A stretch of 21,981 nt of DNA, from the NCBI GenBank assembly GCA_031261865.1, contig JAISIV010000132.1, positions 1 to 21,981 of the forward strand, given 5' to 3'. The translations under genes and the position numbers were made by a program. This DNA is from Lactobacillaceae bacterium. GTDB taxonomy: Bacteria; Bacillota; Bacilli; Lactobacillales; Lactobacillaceae. The notes below the pieces were generated by a model. The model saw only the letters and a program-made list of their open reading frames with translations. It was not told where the DNA came from and made no database searches. Below, piece after piece: positions 1 to 6,106 of this stretch; position 1 is the stretch's first letter; every line of letters begins with the position of its first letter.

Positions 1-683
1 TCTGGGAAAGTAACATTTACATTAACATCTTCACCAGCTTTGTGACCAACTAATTGATCTTCAAATCCAGGAATAAATTGACCAGAACCTAATGAAAGTG
101 AGAAGTTTTCAGCCTTTCCACCTTCAAAATGAACGCCATCGACAGAACCATCAAAATCAATAACAACTGTGTCACCACTAGCTGCTGGATAATCAGCATC
201 AGCAGGAGTCAATTCAGCTTCCATTTGTTGCATATGATCCAATTCGCTTTGAATTTCTTCATCAGAAACTTCAGTATCGGCTGCAGCAACTTCTACACCT
301 TTATACTCACCGAGAGTAACGGTTGGTGCCAATTCAACATTTGCCTTAAGAACCCAAGGTCCACCCTTTGACAAAGTTTCAGGCAAAATTTGTGGTTGTC
401 CTACAGGGTTAATTCCAGTTTCTTCAATAGCAGCGTCGTAGTTAGCTGGCAAAACAGCATTCAAAGCTTCTTCGTACAAAGCTTCTTCTCCAAAACGTTG
501 GATGAAGACATCTTTAGAAACCTTACCTTTTCTAAAACCATCGATTTGAATATCGTTTTTGATCTTATCAAAAGCTAAATCCAATCCTTTAGAAACTTGT
601 TCAGATGAGATTTCAAAAGTAAGGGTTCCTTTGTGATCTCCATTATCTTCAAACTTAGCGTTTGTAATTAGTTTTTCTACCAT
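1..683 (-). CDS. tig: Trigger factor, N-terminal part (gene runs off the window edge)
   Basis: Ribosome-associated chaperone and peptidyl-prolyl isomerase that binds nascent chains at the exit tunnel. About 227 codons are present, from ATG at 683 with a strong ribosome site (GGAGGA, 687-692) 3 nt before it. The translation starts MVEKLITNAKFED. It carries the ribosome-docking signature GFRKGK near residue 50, then an FKBP-type domain from about residue 150 (DTVVIDFDGSVDG, FSLSLGSGQFIPGFEDQLVG). The C-terminal chaperone arms lie beyond position 1. Adjacency to tuf is common in Lactobacillales. The CpsB-like gene upstream has its own terminator, and a separate promoter can be seen, so tig is probably transcribed independently. 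Identification is by recognition of family motifs. Confidence 0.95.
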   Translation of the reverse strand, partial: MVEKLITNAKFEDNGDHKGTLTFEISSEQVSKGLDLAFDKIKNDIQIDGFRKGKVSKDVFIQRFGEEALYEEALNAVLPANYDAAIEETGINPVGQPQILPETLSKGGPWVLKANVELAPTVTLGEYKGVEVAAADTEVSDEEIQSELDHMQQMEAELTPADADYPAASGDTVVIDFDGSVDGVHFEGGKAENFSLSLGSGQFIPGFEDQLVGHKAGEDVNVNVTFP

Positions 684-709
684 TTATCCTCCAAAATGAA
701 TACCAAACA

Positions 710-738
710 ATTATAAACCAAAAATAAAAAACACTAAA
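710..738 (-). promoter_or_regulatory. Probable tig promoter
   Basis: On the minus strand a perfect -10 (TATAAT, 710-715) lies 17 bp downstream of a weak -35 (TTTAGT, 733-738). The transcript would start near 703 and have a leader of about 20 nt containing the GGAGGA site. The -35 falls inside the right arm of the terminator of the preceding gene, so the terminator and the promoter share bases. Confidence 0.5.
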
Positions 739-767
739 CAATTGTAAGTAACAAATGCTTAGTGTTT
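722..767 (-). terminator. Intrinsic terminator of the CpsB-like gene
   Basis: On the minus strand AAACACTAA (759-767) pairs perfectly with TTAGTGTTT (729-737) and is followed by a T-rich tail. The long loop contains a further imperfect pairing (CATTTGT with ACAATTG) that would extend the stem. The 5' arm overlaps the TAA stop codon of the CpsB-like gene at 766-768. Confidence 0.8.
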
Positions 768-1536
768 AAATCAAGTAATCTCTAATTCTTTTTTCAGGAA
801 TTACCTGATAATCTCTGGAAACAATATCTTGACCATCGACTATTTTTTGAGCATTATCTTCAAAATAATTGACGCCTTCTTTGATTTTTAACTTATTGAC
901 GAAAGCTACTGCGGATTTGACAGTTCGCCTTGAATCTTCTACTCGGAATGCTTCTGAAGCGATCACGTGGGCATAACCATACTTTATGAAATCAGTAGCC
1001 AGATTCTGAATGCCTTTACCAAATTGTCCAAGCAGTGAACCAGCCTGGATTTGAACAACGGCGCCTAAATCAATGAAACGGCCTAATAGTTCCGGAGAAG
1101 TCTTGAAAGAGCGATTCCTTTCAGGATGAGCAATGACAGGGCGAATACCAGATGCCTGGAATTTCTTAAATGTGTCAATATAATCGAACCCAGGCTTATC
1201 ATCTTCAAAATAAACAAGGATATACTTCAAATTATTGTTCAAACCGATTACCTTGTCGTTAAGAATCTGATTGAAAATTTCTTCAGAAACTAATGTTTCT
1301 TGACCTGGATAAACTTTTAATGCAAATCCAGCGCGATCAATTGTGTCTTGAAATTTATTTACGGCATCCAAAATTTCTACGGTGTCCGTGACTGTACCTG
1401 AAACGTGAAAACGAGGTGTTGAAATAGCCTCCGTAATCCCCTGATTCGAAAGCGCTCTGGCTAGTTGTATTGCATCGCCTTTTGTTTTGGTACCGGTATC
1501 AATAACTGGTAATAAATGTGTATGTATATCAATCAT
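766..1536 (-). CDS. CpsB/YwqE-family PHP phosphatase homologue, metal site degenerate
   Basis: A 256-residue protein of the usual length for the CpsB/Wzb-type PHP tyrosine phosphatases, which control capsule and exopolysaccharide export kinases in Firmicutes. Family features present: N-terminal MIDIHTH (H5, H7), GQE near residue 79, and AHPERN near residue 136. Several positions differ from the canonical metal-binding pattern. The DDG after the first histidines is DTG (T14), TPHH or TSH is TPRF (R42, F43), and the terminal SDxH is SEAF (D to E, H to F). No capsule gene, BY-kinase or chain-length regulator is nearby; the gene sits alone between tig and tuf. It could be an inactive or repurposed paralogue. 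ATG at 1536 gives the canonical MIDIH start, with only a weak ribosome site (GTGA). The fold is clear, activity doubtful. Confidence 0.8.
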   Translation of the reverse strand: MIDIHTHLLPVIDTGTKTKGDAIQLARALSNQGITEAISTPRFHVSGTVTDTVEILDAVNKFQDTIDRAGFALKVYPGQETLVSEEIFNQILNDKVIGLNNNLKYILVYFEDDKPGFDYIDTFKKFQASGIRPVIAHPERNRSFKTSPELLGRFIDLGAVVQIQAGSLLGQFGKGIQNLATDFIKYGYAHVIASEAFRVEDSRRTVKSAVAFVNKLKIKEGVNYFEDNAQKIVDGQDIVSRDYQVIPEKRIRDYLI

Positions 1537-1612
1537 TTATTTCACTATTATTTATGTTACTAGATATAGCGTTTTTTTACACGTCCTGAGTAAAGCAACG
1601 AACAAATTTTTC

Positions 1613-1647
1613 ATAAAAAAATAAGCCACCACTAGGATGACTTATTT
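1613..1647 (-). terminator. Intrinsic terminator of tuf
   Basis: Minus-strand stem AAATAAGTCA (1638-1647) with TGGCTTATTT (1619-1628), 10 bp including one G-U pair, a 9-nt loop and a run of seven T. It lies about 10 nt after the tuf stop. Confidence 0.9.
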
Positions 1648-1657
1648 ACAAACGAGA

Positions 1658-2845
1658 TTAGTCGTCGATTTCTGTAACAGTTCCGGCACCGACAGTACGG
1701 CCACCTTCACGAACAGTAAACTTCAAACCTTTTTCAATGGCAACTGGAGAGATAAGTTCAACTTCGAAAGTTACGTTATCACCAGGCATAACCATTTCAA
1801 CACCTGCAGGCAATTCAACTACACCAGTAACATCAGTTGTGTGGAAGTAGAATTGTGGGCGGTAGTTAGTGAAGAATGGAGTGTGACGTCCACCTTCTTC
1901 TTTAGTCAAAACATAAACTTCGGCTTTGAACTTCTTGTGAGTTTGGATTGAACCTGGCTTTTCCAAAACTAGTCCACGTTCGATTTCGTCACGGTCAACA
2001 CCACGAAGCAATGCTCCGATGTTATCTCCGGCAATACCTTTATCCAATGACTTACGGAACATTTCAAGTCCAGTAACAACAGTTTCACGAACGTCTTCTT
2101 TAAGACCAACAATTTCAACTGGATCATTGACGTTAACAGTTCCACGATCAATACGACCAGATGCAACAGTTCCACGACCAGTGATAGTAAATACGTCTTC
2201 GACTGGCATCAAGAATGGCAAGTCTTCGTGACGATCTGGTGTTGGGATGTATGAGTCAACAGTGTCCATAAGTTCTTCGATAACCTTAACTTGTTCAGGG
2301 TCACCTTCAAGAGCCTTAAGAGCTGAACCTTTGATAACAGGAATGTCATCGCCAGGGAAATCATATTCAGACAAAAGTTCACGAACTTCCATCTCAACAA
2401 GATCAATAAGTTCTGCATCGTCAACAAGATCAGTCTTGTTAAGGAATACAACCAAGTAATCAACACCAACTTGACGAGCAAGCAAGATGTGTTCACGAGT
2501 TTGTGGCATAGGACCATCAGTAGCAGCAACAACAAGGATTGCGCCATCCATTTGTGCGGCTCCAGTGATCATGTTCTTAACGTAATCCGCGTGACCAGGG
2601 GCATCGATGTGAGCGTAGTGACGTGCATCAGTTTCATATTCAACGTGGGAAGTGTTGATAGTGATTCCACGTTCTTTTTCTTCAGGGGCGTTGTCGATTT
2701 CAGAGAAGTCAGTTGCCTTCTTTCCTTGCTTTTCGGCCAACACTTTTGAAATAGCAGCAGTTAAAGTAGTTTTACCGTGATCGACGTGACCAATGGTACC
2801 AATGTTAACGTGCGGCTTAGTGCGTTGATAAGTTTCTTTAGCCAA
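1658..2845 (-). CDS. tuf: Elongation factor Tu, TTG start
   Basis: EF-Tu, 395 residues, the GTPase that delivers aminoacyl-tRNA to the ribosome. G1 is GHVDHGKT, G3 DAPGHADY, G4 NKTD and G5 GSAL. Domains 2 and 3 are complete, ending in VREGGRTVGAGTVTEIDD. The family N-terminus (MAKETYQRTKPHVNIG) begins at a TTG codon (2845-2843), preceded by GGAGG (2854-2858) with 8 nt spacing. The frame stays open upstream to 2995, but that stretch contains the promoter and leader, so TTG is the real start. It is monocistronic by its promoter and terminator. A TTG start is unexpected for one of the most abundant proteins in the cell. Confidence 0.97.
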   Translation of the reverse strand: MAKETYQRTKPHVNIGTIGHVDHGKTTLTAAISKVLAEKQGKKATDFSEIDNAPEEKERGITINTSHVEYETDARHYAHIDAPGHADYVKNMITGAAQMDGAILVVAATDGPMPQTREHILLARQVGVDYLVVFLNKTDLVDDAELIDLVEMEVRELLSEYDFPGDDIPVIKGSALKALEGDPEQVKVIEELMDTVDSYIPTPDRHEDLPFLMPVEDVFTITGRGTVASGRIDRGTVNVNDPVEIVGLKEDVRETVVTGLEMFRKSLDKGIAGDNIGALLRGVDRDEIERGLVLEKPGSIQTHKKFKAEVYVLTKEEGGRHTPFFTNYRPQFYFHTTDVTGVVELPAGVEMVMPGDNVTFEVELISPVAIEKGLKFTVREGGRTVGAGTVTEIDD

Positions 2846-2881
2846 TTTGGTTTCCTCCAAAAAATATTTTTGACTCGTATA

Positions 2882-2926
2882 AAGTCGGCTTAAAATTTTA
2901 AGCTCATACTTATTGACAATATTGTC
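2882..2926 (-). other. Inverted repeats in the tuf 5' leader
   Basis: The predicted leader of about 96 nt contains two perfect palindromes, GACAATATTGTC (2915-2926) and GCTTAAAATTTTAAGC (2888-2903). A smaller GACT...AGTC inverted repeat follows just before the ribosome site. They could be RNA hairpins or dimer-protein operators; the sequence does not tell which. Confidence 0.5.
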
Positions 2927-2947
2927 GGCAAGTAAAAAGCCTAATTC

Positions 2948-2976
2948 ATTATACAAAATATTTACATCTTGGTAAA
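2948..2976 (-). promoter_or_regulatory. tuf promoter
   Basis: Perfect -10 TATAAT (2948-2953) and -35 TTTACC (2971-2976), spacer 17 bp, on the minus strand. Transcription would start near 2941, leaving about 96 nt of leader before the TTG start at 2845. Confidence 0.8.
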
Positions 2977-3000
2977 CAATAAAATTTATTGCCACCTGTC

Positions 3001-3031
3001 ATAAATAAAAATGGCCATCTAGGGCCATTTT
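3001..3031 (-). terminator. Intrinsic terminator of rplU-rpmA
   Basis: Minus-strand stem AAAATGGCC (3023-3031) with GGCCATTTT (3008-3016), 9 bp, loop of 6 nt, followed by T-rich TATTTAT. It separates rpmA from the tuf promoter. Confidence 0.85.
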
Positions 3032-3044
3032 GAATTAATTCGAA

Positions 3045-3359
3045 TTACTTTGAAGCAAGTAATGCGTTGTATTGTTCACGAGAGTAAACACTTGCTTGAC
3101 GCTTGTCTTTACCTTTACGTTCAAAACGTACAACACCATCAGTTAAGGCAAACAAAGTATCATCATTTCCACGACCAACGTTGGCACCTGGGTAGATGTG
3201 AGTTCCACGTTGACGATAAATGATTGATCCAGCTTTGATATCTTGACCATCGGCACGCTTAGTTCCTAGACGACGTCCAGCTGAGTCACGACCGTTGGAA
3301 GAAGATCCTCCACCTTTGTGGTGCGCTTCTTTAACAATGTTTTCAAAATTAAATAGCAT
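3045..3359 (-). CDS. rpmA: 50S ribosomal protein L27 (bL27), unusual N-terminus
   Basis: bL27, 104 residues, located near the peptidyl-transferase centre. The core is typical: HHKGGGSSSNGRDS, RLGTKRADGQ, IIYRQRGTHIYPG, VGRGNDDTLFA. ATG at 3359 is chosen because AAGGAG lies 6 nt before it; an in-frame ATG at 3383 lies inside rplU and has no such site. In most Firmicutes L27 starts with a short extension (roughly MLxLNLQFFA/S) that the protease Prp (YsxB) removes. Here the extension reads MLFNFENIVKEA and lacks that motif. The prp/ysxB gene that normally sits between rplU and rpmA is absent: the rplU stop is only 10 nt upstream. Confidence 0.95.
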   Translation of the reverse strand: MLFNFENIVKEAHHKGGGSSSNGRDSAGRRLGTKRADGQDIKAGSIIYRQRGTHIYPGANVGRGNDDTLFALTDGVVRFERKGKDKRQASVYSREQYNALLASK

Positions 3360-3369
3360 GATATTCTCC

Positions 3370-3669
3370 TTAAACAGTTTCAATCAACACTTTTGTATAA
3401 GGTTGACGGTGACCTTTTTTAACGTGACCGTGTTTTTTAGCCTTGTACTTGAAAGTGATAACTTTCTTTTCTTTACCTTGTTTTGCAACAGTTCCAGTAA
3501 CAGTAGCACCAGCAACATAAGGGTCACCTGCTTTACCATTAACTAACAAAACCTTGTCAAAAGTTACCTTTTCACCTGGTTCTGCGTTGAGTTTTTCAAC
3601 GAAAACTGTGTCGCCGGCTTCAACTTTGTACTGCTTTCCACCGGTTTCCATAATTGCATATTTAGCCAT
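3370..3669 (-). CDS. rplU: 50S ribosomal protein L21 (bL21)
   Basis: bL21, 99 residues, a 23S rRNA-binding ribosomal protein. It begins MAKYAIMETGGKQYKVEAGD and ends with the basic C-terminus KHGHVKKGHRQPYTKVLI. A very strong ribosome site (AAGGAGG, 3675-3681) precedes ATG at 3669. First gene of a two-gene operon with rpmA, transcribed from a promoter back-to-back with that of the tRNA-Arg gene. Its leader is long and structured, consistent with L21 autoregulation known in Firmicutes. Confidence 0.96.
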   Translation of the reverse strand: MAKYAIMETGGKQYKVEAGDTVFVEKLNAEPGEKVTFDKVLLVNGKAGDPYVAGATVTGTVAKQGKEKKVITFKYKAKKHGHVKKGHRQPYTKVLIETV

Positions 3670-3750
3670 GTTGGCCTCCTTAGAATACTCACCGCAACGG
3701 CGCGATAAACGACTTAATACCGAATTTGTGTGGTTGTGCTTTGCAACAAC
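3670..3750 (-). ncRNA. Probable L21 leader (autoregulatory 5' UTR)
   Basis: About 80 nt of leader RNA on the minus strand. Near the 5' end is a hairpin of GGTTGT and ACAACC arms. Then comes a GC-rich conserved-looking block, GTTTATCGCGCC followed by GTTGCGGTGAGTATTC, directly before the ribosome site. Position and composition fit the L21 leader family of Firmicutes, where L21 is thought to repress its own operon. The assignment rests on location and remembered motif, not on a covariance-model score. Confidence 0.6.
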
Positions 3751-3756
3751 CCTATT

Positions 3757-3765
3757 ATTGTATCA
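3757..3765 (-). promoter_or_regulatory. rplU promoter (extended -10)
   Basis: Minus-strand TGATACAAT is an extended -10 (TGn plus TACAAT). No convincing -35 is seen. A start near 3750 would give the L21 leader. It lies 10 bp from the extended -10 of the divergent tRNA promoter. Confidence 0.55.
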
Positions 3766-3775
3766 AATTATGTTT

Positions 3776-3784
3776 TGTTATAAT
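3776..3784 (+). promoter_or_regulatory. tRNA-Arg promoter (extended -10)
   Basis: TGTTATAAT is a perfect -10 with the TGn extension. The -35 region is weak and overlaps the rplU -10. Transcription would start near 3791, about 50 nt before the mature tRNA. That leader carries a GTGC/GCAC hairpin (3790-3802) and a second imperfect hairpin around CCACTTTCGTGG. Confidence 0.65.
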
Positions 3785-3843
3785 GTTGTATGTGCTTTAT
3801 GCACTGAGGTTCACCCCACTTTCGTGGTGATGAATTGGAATTT

Positions 3844-3917
3844 GCGGGCGTAGCGCAATTGGATAGAGCACCGGAGTTCTAATCCGTAGGTTGTGGGTTC
3901 GACTCCCACCGCCCGCA
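3844..3917 (+). tRNA. tRNA-Arg (anticodon UCU)
   Basis: A complete cloverleaf of 74 nt: acceptor arms GCGGGCG and CGCCCGC pair perfectly, with discriminator A and no encoded CCA. The D-arm loop is AATTGGATA, the T-arm GTGGG-TTCGACT-CCCAC. The anticodon loop GTTCTAA places TCT at 3878-3880, reading AGA codons. The first anticodon-stem pair (3871 with 3887) is a C-U mismatch and the D-stem has one G-A mismatch; both are tolerable. The small gene downstream probably shares its transcript. Confidence 0.95.
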
Positions 3918-3943
3918 GTACATATATAGAGAGTGAGAGCTTT

Positions 3944-4462
3944 ATGAAAAAAAGTGTCTGGGCAGTCTTAAGCGCTGTTATTGTTGTCTTTGTAGTAGCG
4001 GCCCTCTTCTTGTGGCCAAAGCAAAACTATGCTGTTATCGCATTAAATGCTGAAAGTTATAAAAAAGTAACGACAGTCAAAAATAATGTTGATGCAACCT
4101 TAAAAGTTTTGGCAACTTACAACAAAAATATGACTGATACGAATTACCAAAAAGTCAAAAAACAGGTTTCAGTGTTAATTACCGAAAATGGTAAAAATCT
4201 TACCAGTGACGAGTTCAACAAACTTAAAGCTGCAGCCGACCAAAAGGATGGCGTCCTGAAAGTTGTTACAGATTCATTTAATGGTAAGTACCAAATTAAT
4301 GATGAAATTTCTTCTCTGTTACAGCCTAAATTTCAAATGATTATCTATAGCAGTACGAGCTCAATAACCGAGAGTGAAAAACAAAACAAAAAAATCGCCA
4401 CTCAAATTGAAAAAGATTTGAGCGTCGATTCAAAGTTATATCAAATCGGAAATATCAATTAA
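3944..4462 (+). CDS. Small membrane-anchored protein, function unknown
   Basis: Not recognised. 172 residues: a short positive N-terminus (MKKS), one hydrophobic segment (residues 5-22), then about 145 polar, lysine- and asparagine-rich residues that would face outside. There is no lipobox cysteine, so it is a single-pass anchor or uncleaved signal peptide. The start at 3944 has a GAGAG-type ribosome site and directly precedes the hydrophobic segment; the open frame continues back into the tRNA, which is not coding. It lies 26 nt after the tRNA-Arg with no terminator between, so it is likely made from the tRNA promoter. Its stop overlaps the convergent gene by 8 bp. Confidence 0.7.
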   Translation: MKKSVWAVLSAVIVVFVVAALFLWPKQNYAVIALNAESYKKVTTVKNNVDATLKVLATYNKNMTDTNYQKVKKQVSVLITENGKNLTSDEFNKLKAAADQKDGVLKVVTDSFNGKYQINDEISSLLQPKFQMIIYSSTSSITESEKQNKKIATQIEKDLSVDSKLYQIGNIN

Positions 4463-5336
4463 GAAATATTTCGTCTCGATAAGCAATTTCTAGCGTAGAA
4501 ATGTTTTGTGAGTACCAATTACTAATGAATGGAAATTTTTGCAGGACTTGCAAAAATGACCATTCATTTTTTTTATCAACTACACGGAAATACCATTGTG
4601 AGTGTCCGCTTGCTTCGATTTGCTGTTGAAAGAAAAGAGAAATGTTTTCGTCCAAGCTAATTTGAAAACCATCGTCTAAGGCTCCAATGAAAAAACCATT
4701 TTTGGTAGCAGTTAAAAATAATTTATCTGTAACTTCTACAGGTACATCGACTTTGTCAACGAAAAGTTTTTGATCGTTTTCGTAATCAATCAAGTTCAAG
4801 TCAAGAGCGAATTCATCTTCCAGTAAGGCATCGGCAAATTGATTTAAGTGTTTTACGAAATCTGCTAAGCGATCCGAAGAAACTCTTTTGCCGGGATTTG
4901 AATTAACGAGTTTCGCCAGAGCATCCGCGTTAAAAAATAATCTCTGAGTGATGACGTCAAAATATAAGATATTCAAAACTTGGTTATTTTCACGAAGATA
5001 AAAACCGCTTTTATTCATGTTTGCAGGGACAAAAGTGAACTCGAAATTTTCTAATTGCTGAAATCTGATCCTGTTATTAACCACATTTAAGCCCGGTAAC
5101 TTGGCCAATAGCCACAATTTTGCGAAAAGTTGCGTTACCCAAATAACCGGAGAGTTATCAAAATTTATAACTACGGAACGAGTATTAATTTTGGTTTGTA
5201 AGATCTCTCTAGTTATTTGATTTAACTCTGGAATTTTTTCAGATTCAAAAAAACGATTAACCAAATCGGCATAACCGTTAAGTTGTTTTAGGTCTGAACT
5301 TAAAACTTGATTTAAATTGTTATTACTGAGCAACAT
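4455..5336 (-). CDS. Uncharacterised protein, second gene of an overlapping pair
   Basis: Not recognised. 293 residues, predicted soluble, no signal peptide, rich in F, N, L and D, without an enzyme motif I can name. The N-terminal third is helical in character; the C-terminal half has alternating hydrophobic patterns suggesting beta strands (KLFLTATKNGFFIGALDDGF, SQWYFRVVDKKNEWSF). Its ATG at 5336 lies 14 nt inside the end of the upstream gene, so the two are almost certainly translationally coupled and functionally linked. Its 3' end overlaps the convergent small membrane protein by 8 bp, with no terminator between. Base composition resembles the neighbours, so recent transfer is not suggested. 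Confidence 0.75.
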   Translation of the reverse strand: MLLSNNNLNQVLSSDLKQLNGYADLVNRFFESEKIPELNQITREILQTKINTRSVVINFDNSPVIWVTQLFAKLWLLAKLPGLNVVNNRIRFQQLENFEFTFVPANMNKSGFYLRENNQVLNILYFDVITQRLFFNADALAKLVNSNPGKRVSSDRLADFVKHLNQFADALLEDEFALDLNLIDYENDQKLFVDKVDVPVEVTDKLFLTATKNGFFIGALDDGFQISLDENISLFFQQQIEASGHSQWYFRVVDKKNEWSFLQVLQKFPFISNWYSQNISTLEIAYRDEIFLN

Positions 5337-6027
5337 CGAGTTGATTTTGAAGGCTATTTATATAGTTCCCATATAATTTTTGTGCTGCATGGATGAAGTC
5401 TTGGAAATCTGAGTAGGTTTCAAGAATCGAATTCCGTTCCAAATCTAATAGTACATTTTCTTTTTCGAGAATTATGATCTGGTCGTTATTTTTCAGAATT
5501 TCTTCGTTGGATGGAGTGTCTGCGTTTTTGTGTAAAGCAACATTAGCTTGCTTTAACTCGTCAATTTGAAGTTTATTTAAAGTGTCTTCCCCGTCCTCAA
5601 AATTACTTCTTAGTTTCTCGAGGGCAACTTGATCGAAAATAAACTCGACTCTAATCGTGTCTAAAATACCAATAGTACGAGCAGCAGGCCACTGACCGAA
5701 AACGATTTCATAAACTCCAAGTTTTACTTCCTTGTAATTAAAAAATGGAAAGTTCACACGGAGATATTCGAATAATTTTGGAGCCAAAAACTGAGCTAGT
5801 TCTGGTTGAATATTAGCAGTTAAGTTAGCCATTGATGCATTCGAGTCAGCATATTGATAACCTCTGACAATACGATTAAAACGAGACGAATCAATCATTT
5901 CATAAACTTGCAAATAGTTTTTTGAATTGATTGCGTCGAGGACCGTTTTTAAATAATCAATTTTATTAGTAATCTTTGTATTTAAATTTGGACTTGCTGG
6001 TAAAGATTGCATATAAGTTTTGTTCAT
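5323..6027 (-). CDS. Uncharacterised protein with C-terminal coiled coil, first gene of an overlapping pair
   Basis: Not recognised. 234 residues, predicted cytosolic. Residues 1-145 look like a compact mixed domain (RIVRGYQYAD, GVYEIVFGQWPAARTIGILD). Residues 150-230 are rich in E, K, L, N and Q with heptad-like spacing, suggesting a coiled coil and an assembly or partner-binding role. It overlaps the next gene by 14 nt. The start at 6027 has no clear ribosome site (AACCTATG); an in-frame ATG at codon 6 is no better. It lies 16 nt after the glnA terminator with no obvious promoter, so expression may depend on read-through or a weak promoter. No function is proposed. Confidence 0.7.
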   Translation of the reverse strand: MNKTYMQSLPASPNLNTKITNKIDYLKTVLDAINSKNYLQVYEMIDSSRFNRIVRGYQYADSNASMANLTANIQPELAQFLAPKLFEYLRVNFPFFNYKEVKLGVYEIVFGQWPAARTIGILDTIRVEFIFDQVALEKLRSNFEDGEDTLNKLQIDELKQANVALHKNADTPSNEEILKNNDQIIILEKENVLLDLERNSILETYSDFQDFIHAAQKLYGNYINSLQNQLDVAQ

Positions 6028-6042
6028 AGGTTAATATTCGCA

Positions 6043-6069
6043 ATAAAAAAACGCACATTTCGCGCGTTT
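6043..6069 (-). terminator. Intrinsic terminator of glnRA
   Basis: Minus-strand stem AAACGCGC (6062-6069) with GTGCGTTT (6049-6056), 8 bp including one G-U pair, loop GAAAT, followed by a run of T. It lies about 40 nt after the glnA stop. Confidence 0.85.
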
Positions 6070-6106
6070 ATTGAACGTTTATATCTTTAACAATTGCTTA
6101 ACTAGC

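Noticed and set aside
129..578. Plus-strand open frames opposite trigger factor
   Set aside because: Trigger factor is read through the whole stretch on the minus strand; the plus-strand products are low-complexity and unlike any family.
1637..2749. Several plus-strand open frames of 70-104 codons opposite tuf
   Set aside because: They are antisense shadows of a highly biased coding gene, without ribosome sites or recognisable products.
2846..2995. A 50-codon upstream extension of tuf in frame
   Set aside because: It contains the tuf promoter and leader and has no resemblance to EF-Tu; the family N-terminus begins at TTG 2845 with its own ribosome site.
3360..3383. Upstream ATG (3383) as the rpmA start
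   Set aside because: It lies inside rplU without a ribosome site, and the AAGGAG motif is placed for ATG 3359.
3893..3943. Extension of the small membrane protein into the tRNA-Arg gene
   Set aside because: The bases belong to the tRNA T-arm and acceptor; ATG 3944 has a ribosome site and precedes the membrane segment.
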